Source: an uncultured Clostridia bacterium (GTDB taxonomy: Bacteria; Bacillota; Clostridia; Oscillospirales; Ruminococcaceae). Taken from it: a stretch of DNA of 20,463 bases. Both the position numbers and the translations under genes were made by a program. Position 1 is the first letter of the stretch. Every line of letters starts with the position of its first letter. This document shows, piece by piece, positions 15,471 to 20,463 of this stretch. The notes under the pieces were generated by a model, which was not told where the DNA came from, searched no databases, and was given only the letters and a program-made list of their open reading frames with translations. The stretch is taken from assembly GCA_937892655.1 (NCBI GenBank), contig CALBJC010000137.1:1-20463 (forward strand). The letters run 5' to 3'.

Positions 15471-16565
15471 ATGAAACTTGGTATGGTTGGTTTACCTAAT
15501 GTAGGTAAAAGTACACTTTTTAATGCTTTAACAAATGCTGGCGCAGAATCAGCAAACTATCCTTTCTGCACAATTGAGCCAAATGTTGGTATTGTATCTG
15601 TACCTGATGAAAGACTTGATGCGCTTGCAAAAATGTATAATCCTGTAAAATTTACACCAGCAACTTTAGAGTTTGTTGATATTGCAGGTCTTGTTAAGGG
15701 TGCATCAAAGGGTGAGGGCTTAGGTAATAAGTTCTTATCTAATATCCGTGAGGTTGATGCTATCGTTCATGTTGTAAGATGTTTTGACGATCCTAATATC
15801 ATTCATGTTGACGGTGAGATCAATCCTGCCAGAGATATCGAAACTATTGATTTAGAGCTTATTTTTGCTGACGTTGAAATGATCGAAAGAAGAATTGACA
15901 GAACAAAGAAGCTTGCTAAGGGCGATAAGAAGTATCTTATAGAGGTTGAATTCTTAGAAAAGCTTAAAGCTCATCTTGAAGAGGGTAATTCAGCAAGATC
16001 ATTCCCTATGACAGAAGAGGAAATTCAGACTTTGTCTTCAACTCCGCTCTTGTCACTCAAGCCTGTTATTTATGCTGCTAATATGTGTGAGGATGATTTT
16101 GCAAACAATATTGATAATAACGAAAATTATAAGACAGTATGCGAAATAGCAAAGAAGCAGAACGCTGCTGTTTTACCAATCTGTGCTCAGATTGAAGCTG
16201 AAATTTCTGATATGTCTGATGAAGATAAGCAGATGTTTTTAGGTGAACTTGGTTTGGAAATTTCAGGTCTTAACCGTATTATCAAAGAAGGCTATTCATT
16301 GTTAGGTCTTATTTCATATCTGACAGCAGGCGAGCCTGAAGTAAGAGCATGGACAATTACTAAGGGTACAAAAGCGCCGCAGGCAGCCGGTAAAATTCAT
16401 ACTGATTTTGAAAAGGGATTTATCAGAGCTGAAATTATTTCATTTGATGATCTGATGGAATGCGGTACAATGGCAGCTGCCAAGGAAAAGGGTCTTGTAA
16501 GACTTGAAGGTAAAGAATATGTTATGCAGGATGGAGATATTGTTCATTTCAGATTTAATGTGTAA
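15471..16565 (+). CDS. ychF: Redox-regulated ATPase YchF (OLA1 family)
   Basis: A 364-residue Obg-related P-loop NTPase, cytosolic and ribosome-associated. The P loop is GLPNVGKST (residues 7-15), switch II is DIAGLVKGASKGEGLGNKFL, and the base-recognition motif is N204-M-C-E207 in place of NKxD. That substitution is the hallmark of YchF and explains its preference for ATP over GTP. The C-terminal TGS domain occupies about 280-364 (AWTITKGTKAPQAAGKIHTD, then RAEIISFDDL). The length is standard. AAGGAG precedes the start. Confidence 0.98.
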   Translation: MKLGMVGLPNVGKSTLFNALTNAGAESANYPFCTIEPNVGIVSVPDERLDALAKMYNPVKFTPATLEFVDIAGLVKGASKGEGLGNKFLSNIREVDAIVHVVRCFDDPNIIHVDGEINPARDIETIDLELIFADVEMIERRIDRTKKLAKGDKKYLIEVEFLEKLKAHLEEGNSARSFPMTEEEIQTLSSTPLLSLKPVIYAANMCEDDFANNIDNNENYKTVCEIAKKQNAAVLPICAQIEAEISDMSDEDKQMFLGELGLEISGLNRIIKEGYSLLGLISYLTAGEPEVRAWTITKGTKAPQAAGKIHTDFEKGFIRAEIISFDDLMECGTMAAAKEKGLVRLEGKEYVMQDGDIVHFRFNV

Positions 16566-16579
16566 GAGGAGTGTTTTGA

Positions 16580-17290
16580 ATGGCTAGAAAAGGTGCGGTT
16601 GCCAACGGTGCTTTAACTATTCTTGGTGTTATTTTCTTATCATTTGCAATAATTTTGACAGCGATATTTGGATTTATTTATTTCAAGACTCAGGATACAA
16701 TTAAAAACGCAGATACTCATGTTCAGGGAGTTATTTCTGATATAACATCATATCGTGACTCTGATGGTGATACTCACCATAGAGCGTATGTTACTTATGA
16801 GTTTGAAGGTAAGCTTTACGAAAATATAGTATTGAATACATATTCATCTGGCATGAAGGTTGGAAAAGAATACACCATTTACATTCCTGATGCTTCAAGA
16901 CCTCATTCTGTTACAGTTGATAATAACTGGATATTTATTCTTATGATGTCTATATTTGGTTCGGTTTTTGGAATCCTTGGTATAGTGTTTATCATTGCTT
17001 CAAGAACATCCAACAGATCATATCTTGTTGAAAAGGGAGTGCTCGTTTACGCAACTGTTACTTACGCAGGCCCATCAAACACAACTATAAATAATAAGCA
17101 GACATACAGAATAAAAGGCGAGTGGACAGATTCAAACGGTATTATTCATAAGGTAAAATCACCGCTTCTTTTCTATCTTCCGATTCATGAATTTACAGAG
17201 GTAAGGGTATTTGTAGATCCTGATAACTATAAAAAGTATTATATGGATGTTGAATATGAGCCTTCAAATATTATGGAGAGTGCTTTTTAA
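16580..17290 (+). CDS. DUF3592-type membrane protein
   Basis: A 236-residue protein with two hydrophobic segments, about residues 10-34 and 115-142. Between them lies an outer domain with the pattern typical of DUF3592: VQGVISDITSYRDSDGDTHH, then AYVTYEFEGKLYEN and VGKEYTIYIPD. A similar beta-rich domain follows the second segment (ATVTYAG, then FVDPDNYKKYYMDVEY), so it is a tandem duplication of the fold. No biochemical function is established that I know of. It starts 14 nt after ychF, and its stop overlaps the ATG of the ABC ATPase (TAATG at 17288-17292), which suggests coupled translation. Confidence 0.8.
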   Translation: MARKGAVANGALTILGVIFLSFAIILTAIFGFIYFKTQDTIKNADTHVQGVISDITSYRDSDGDTHHRAYVTYEFEGKLYENIVLNTYSSGMKVGKEYTIYIPDASRPHSVTVDNNWIFILMMSIFGSVFGILGIVFIIASRTSNRSYLVEKGVLVYATVTYAGPSNTTINNKQTYRIKGEWTDSNGIIHKVKSPLLFYLPIHEFTEVRVFVDPDNYKKYYMDVEYEPSNIMESAF

Positions 17291-17991
17291 TGGCTTTTGT
17301 TGAATTTAAAAATGTATACAAAAGATATAAAATGGGTGATGTTACGATAAATGCCTCTGATGGCGTCAACTTTGAAATCGATAAAGGCGAATTTGTTGTA
17401 ATAGTTGGTGCCAGCGGTGCAGGTAAAACTACCGTTTTAAATATGCTGGGCGGTATGGATACCTGCGACGAAGGTGAAATCATCGTTGATGGTAATGATA
17501 TTGCCAAATATAAAAGGAAACAGCTTATCGAATATCGAAGATTTGATATAGGCTTTGTTTTTCAGTTTTATAACCTTGTTGCAAACCTTACCGCTAAAGA
17601 GAATGTTGATTTGGCTACCCAGATTTCAAAAGATGCTATTTCCAGTGAAGAAGTGCTGAAGATGGTAGGGCTTGAAGATAGAATGGATAATTTCCCATCT
17701 CAGCTTTCGGGTGGTGAACAACAAAGAGTATCTATAGCCAGAGCTCTTGCAAAGAGACCAAAATTGCTTCTCTGTGACGAGCCGACAGGTGCGCTTGATT
17801 ATAATACAGGTAAGACAATTCTGAAGCTTTTGCAGGACACCTGCAAAAATAGTGGAATGACAGTTGTTGTTATAACTCACAATCAGGCGATTGCGCCTAT
17901 GGCTGACAGAATAATCAAAATTAAAAACAGTAAGGTTTCATCTGTAAAACTCAACGAAAATCCTGTTGATGTTTCTACTATTGAATGGTAA
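17290..17991 (+). CDS. ABC transporter ATP-binding protein (LolD/MacB type)
   Basis: A 233-residue nucleotide-binding subunit with every catalytic motif intact: Walker A GASGAGKT (residues 40-47), Q-loop Gln92 (VFQFYNL), signature LSGGEQQ (139-145), Walker B KLLLCDEPTGALD (D163, catalytic E164) and H-loop His197. The EPTGALD and VFQFYNL variants are characteristic of subunits that pair with FtsX/MacB permeases. The only such permease in the window is the 933-residue protein at 11881, four genes upstream, so I infer they form one transporter. Alternatively it partners a permease elsewhere. It is the last gene before a bidirectional terminator. Confidence 0.95.
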   Translation: MAFVEFKNVYKRYKMGDVTINASDGVNFEIDKGEFVVIVGASGAGKTTVLNMLGGMDTCDEGEIIVDGNDIAKYKRKQLIEYRRFDIGFVFQFYNLVANLTAKENVDLATQISKDAISSEEVLKMVGLEDRMDNFPSQLSGGEQQRVSIARALAKRPKLLLCDEPTGALDYNTGKTILKLLQDTCKNSGMTVVVITHNQAIAPMADRIIKIKNSKVSSVKLNENPVDVSTIEW

Positions 17992-17993
17992 TA

Positions 17994-18025
17994 AAAAAGC
18001 TCGTGGTTTTTACCACGAGCTTTTT
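17994..18025. terminator. Bidirectional terminator between the ABC ATPase and degV-like genes
   Basis: A 14-bp perfect stem, AAAAAGCTCGTGGT (17994-18007) with ACCACGAGCTTTTT (18012-18025), around TTTT. A runs on the left and T runs on the right give a T tail in both directions. It starts 3 nt after the ATPase stop, and the convergent DegV-family gene stops at 18031. Confidence 0.95.
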
Positions 18026-18030
18026 GCATT

Positions 18031-18888
18031 TTAAATATTGTTCTTTCTAATGAACAGTACGCCAAGTGTGTTTCTGCCACAATGTGACGATACAGTACAA
18101 CCTGCACGAGTAGCATAAACCTCTTCAAAGATATTAAGACTCTTTACTTTGTTTACACAAAGATTTACAACGTGGTCATCACAACCGGCGTGAGTGATAA
18201 ATACTCTCTTTGTATCAATATCATCAGTATTTGAGAGCTGCTCTTCGATATACTTAATAAGTATCTGTTCAAACTTACCTCTGTATTTCTTTCCAACAGA
18301 CATTGAACCATGCCTTACAACAATACAAGGCTTCAAGTTCAGAAGATTTGCGCCAAAAGCAGCAAGAGCAGAGCATCTGCCGCCTTTGTGAAGAAATTCA
18401 AGGCTATCAATGATAAATGAAGCATCAACTTTTTGGGCAAGCTCTGAGCATTGTTTACATATTTCTTCAGCTGAAAAACCTTCATTGGCCATTTCAGCAG
18501 CAGCGACAACCAAATGGCCACCACCTGTAGAAAGATTTTTTGTATCAACTACATAGACATTATCAAATTCCTCAGCAGCAAGTCTCGCATTATTGAATGT
18601 TGAAGACATATTTGAGCTGATAGTAAAGAAGATAAGGGTGTTGCCATCTTTGGTGTTTTTCTTGTAAAACTCAGTGAGAACTGCAATATTGACGGCTGAT
18701 GTTTTAGGAAGAATTCCAGTCTTGTTATAGTAATCATAAATATAATCAGGTGTAATATCAACGCCATCTGAATAGTTACTATTATCAAGTGTTACGCCAA
18801 GAGGGAGAATTCTGATATCATATTTTTGTATTAAATCATTACTTAAATCAGTAGTACTATCACTTGCAATAACAATTTTGCCAGACAT
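18031..18888 (-). CDS. DegV family fatty-acid-binding protein (FakB-like)
   Basis: A 285-residue two-domain protein of the DegV/FakB family. Characterised members bind a fatty acid and present it to the kinase FakA for conversion to acyl phosphate, feeding phospholipid synthesis. Seen here: IVIASDSTTDLS at the N-terminus, ILPLGVTLDNSNYSDGVDIT, LPKTSAVN (conserved Thr-Ser of the ligand-carboxylate site), TISSNMSSTFNNARLAA, LEFLHKGGRCSALAAFG, and a C-terminal HAGCDDHV. GGGAGG lies upstream of the ATG. It follows purD by 19 nt on the same strand, so the two are co-transcribed. No FakA is in the window. Confidence 0.93.
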   Translation of the reverse strand: MSGKIVIASDSTTDLSNDLIQKYDIRILPLGVTLDNSNYSDGVDITPDYIYDYYNKTGILPKTSAVNIAVLTEFYKKNTKDGNTLIFFTISSNMSSTFNNARLAAEEFDNVYVVDTKNLSTGGGHLVVAAAEMANEGFSAEEICKQCSELAQKVDASFIIDSLEFLHKGGRCSALAAFGANLLNLKPCIVVRHGSMSVGKKYRGKFEQILIKYIEEQLSNTDDIDTKRVFITHAGCDDHVVNLCVNKVKSLNIFEEVYATRAGCTVSSHCGRNTLGVLFIRKNNI

Positions 18889-18907
18889 GAAATAAACCTC
18901 CCGAGAA

Positions 18908-20191
18908 TTACTTAAGTGCTTCTAAAGCTCTCTTACCAATATCATTTCTGAAATGAACATTTTCAAAATCAATCTTTCTGACTGCATTATATGCATTTTC
19001 GATTGCCTTAGAGATATCTGTGCCAGTTGAAGTTACACCTAATACACGACCGCCTGAAGTGCAGATGTTTCCATCAATAATTTTTGTACCTGCATGGTAT
19101 ACAAATGCACCGTCAATCTGACCTTTGTCATCAAGACCGTTAATTTTGATACCAGTTGCATATTTCTGCGGGTAACCGCCACTTGCCATTACAACACAAG
19201 CGCACGCTTCATCTTTCCATTTGATAGAAACCTTATCTAAAGTTCCATTATAAATAGCTTCAAAGATTTCAATCAGATCACCATCGAGTAAAGGGAGAAC
19301 GACCTGAGTTTCAGGATCGCCGAATCTGCAGTTGTATTCAATAACCTTTACACCGCGTGGAGTAGCCATCAAGCCAAAGTATAAGCAACCTTTAAAAGTT
19401 CTGCCTTCAGCCTTCATTGCATTGATTGTAGGTAAGAAAATCTTATCCATACATTCTTTTGCAATATCTTCAGTGTAATAAGGGTTAGGTGCAATAGTAC
19501 CCATACCGCCTGTGTTTAAGCCTTTATCATTATCAAGGGCACGCTTGTGGTCCATAGATGAAATCATAGGAACAACAACATTACCGTCGGTGAATGATAA
19601 TACTGAGATTTCAGGACCGGTTAAAAACTCTTCAACAACAAGCTTTGAACCGCTCTCACCAAAAATCTTATCATTCATAATAGAATTTACAGCGTCAACT
19701 GCTTCTTCAAAATTTTGAGCGATAATTACGCCTTTACCAAGTGCAAGACCATCAGCCTTTACAACAGTAGGGTAGGAGTTCTGAGCCTTGATATATTCAA
19801 TTGCATTGTCAGCATTTGTAAACACTTCATAAGCTGCAGTAGGAATATTGTATTTTTTCATAAGATCCTTTGAGAAAACCTTGCTACCTTCAATGATAGC
19901 AGCAGCCTTATCAGGACCAAATGTCATAAAGCCTTCAGCGTTGAGCGCATCAACCATACCAAGAACAAGCGGATCATCAGGCGCTACAACAACCATATCT
20001 ACCGAAAGCTTCTTTGCAAGCTCAACAATGCCTGTAATGTCAGTTGCCTTTACATCAAAGCATTCAGCATATTTGGAAATACCACCATTACCAGGGGTGC
20101 AGTAAAGTTTACCGCACTGTTTGCTTTCAAAAAGCTTCATAATTATAGCATGTTCACGACCGCCGCCGCCAACAACTAATATGTTTTTCAT
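18908..20191 (-). CDS. purD: Phosphoribosylamine--glycine ligase (GAR synthetase)
   Basis: A 427-residue ATP-grasp ligase, second step of de novo purine synthesis: phosphoribosylamine + glycine + ATP to GAR. Seen: N-terminal nucleotide-fold loop KNILVVGGGGREHAI, ATP-grasp lysine segment VVKADGLALGKGVI, DHKRALDNDKGLNTGGMG, and the family signature RFGDPETQ. The length is normal. The start is the ATG at 20191, because AAGGAGG is 9 nt upstream; the open frame reaching 20227 would overlap the intergenic region after purH and has no ribosome site. It sits between purH (36-nt gap) and the DegV-family gene (19-nt gap). Confidence 0.98.
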   Translation of the reverse strand: MKNILVVGGGGREHAIIMKLFESKQCGKLYCTPGNGGISKYAECFDVKATDITGIVELAKKLSVDMVVVAPDDPLVLGMVDALNAEGFMTFGPDKAAAIIEGSKVFSKDLMKKYNIPTAAYEVFTNADNAIEYIKAQNSYPTVVKADGLALGKGVIIAQNFEEAVDAVNSIMNDKIFGESGSKLVVEEFLTGPEISVLSFTDGNVVVPMISSMDHKRALDNDKGLNTGGMGTIAPNPYYTEDIAKECMDKIFLPTINAMKAEGRTFKGCLYFGLMATPRGVKVIEYNCRFGDPETQVVLPLLDGDLIEIFEAIYNGTLDKVSIKWKDEACACVVMASGGYPQKYATGIKINGLDDKGQIDGAFVYHAGTKIIDGNICTSGGRVLGVTSTGTDISKAIENAYNAVRKIDFENVHFRNDIGKRALEALK

Positions 20192-20227
20192 GGGAGAAAA
20201 CCTCCTTGTGACAAATCTGATTATCAA

Positions 20228-20463
20228 TTAGTGATGGAAAAGTCTGATGCCTGTAAATGCCATTGCAATATTGTACTTGTTGCAAGTTTCAATAACATTG
20301 TCATCTCTGATAGAACCGCCAGGCTGAGCAATATAGCAAACGCCTGACTTCTTAGCTCTTTCGATATTGTCGCCGAATGGGAAGAAAGCGTCTGAACCGA
20401 GTGAAACCTTGTCAAGCTTTGTGAGCCATTCTTTCTGTTCTTCCTTTGTGAAAACTTCAGGCT
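20228..20463 (-). CDS. purH: Bifunctional AICAR formyltransferase/IMP cyclohydrolase, C-terminal end only
   Basis: Only the last 77 residues are in the window; the gene enters from the right edge. They include VSLGSDAFFPFGDNIERAKK, then SGVCYIAQPGGSIRDDNVI and the terminal MAFTGIRLFHH, the near-invariant C-terminus of PurH, ending at the TAA at 20230-20228. This part belongs to the AICAR formyltransferase domain, which performs the penultimate step of IMP synthesis. It precedes purD in the same operon. Confidence 0.95.
   Translation of the reverse strand, partial: PEVFTKEEQKEWLTKLDKVSLGSDAFFPFGDNIERAKKSGVCYIAQPGGSIRDDNVIETCNKYNIAMAFTGIRLFHH

Noticed and set aside
20224..20415. Minus-strand open frame at the right edge with an unrelated protein
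   Set aside because: The adjacent frame encodes the unmistakable PurH C-terminus, so this is a shadow.

Overview
The window reads as a chromosomal segment of a low-GC Clostridia bacterium, most likely an Oscillospirales/Ruminococcus-like gut anaerobe. This is an inference from AT-rich coding sequence with a strong AAG (Lys), GAA, GAT and ACA preference, strong Gram-positive Shine-Dalgarno sites, and a spoVB-like / mazG / hup / rqcP gene order known from Firmicutes. Almost all of it is ordinary housekeeping content. I see no tRNA or rRNA gene, CRISPR array, insertion sequence or prophage.

Left part (1-6234, plus strand): the 3' part of pheT runs in from the left edge and ends at a terminator. 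Then come three separately transcribed genes with an envelope theme: an IreB-family regulatory protein, a PdaA-like polysaccharide deacetylase lipoprotein, and a large, very acidic secreted protein of 909 residues with three degenerate PASTA-like repeats.

Second part (6236-9443, minus strand): a SpoVB-like MOP-superfamily flippase (TTG start), MazG, the nucleoid protein HU and the ribosome quality-control factor RqcP. They converge on the PASTA-like gene across a strong hairpin.

Third part (9536-17991, plus strand): a class I/II aminotransferase and trpS under one promoter; after a terminator a large FtsX-type ABC permease overlapping a GNAT acetyltransferase; then, from a new promoter, a 65-residue membrane protein, ychF, a DUF3592-type membrane protein and an ABC ATPase. 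The ATPase probably partners the permease, from which it is separated by four genes.

Right part (17994-20463, minus strand): the end of purH, purD and a DegV-family fatty-acid-binding protein in one operon, meeting the ABC ATPase across a bidirectional terminator.

The two points most worth a second look are (1) an abrupt change in base composition and codon choice inside pheT near position 540, which indicates either intragenic recombination or an assembly chimera, and (2) the acidic PASTA-like secreted protein, close to genes for an IreB homologue and a peptidoglycan deacetylase.
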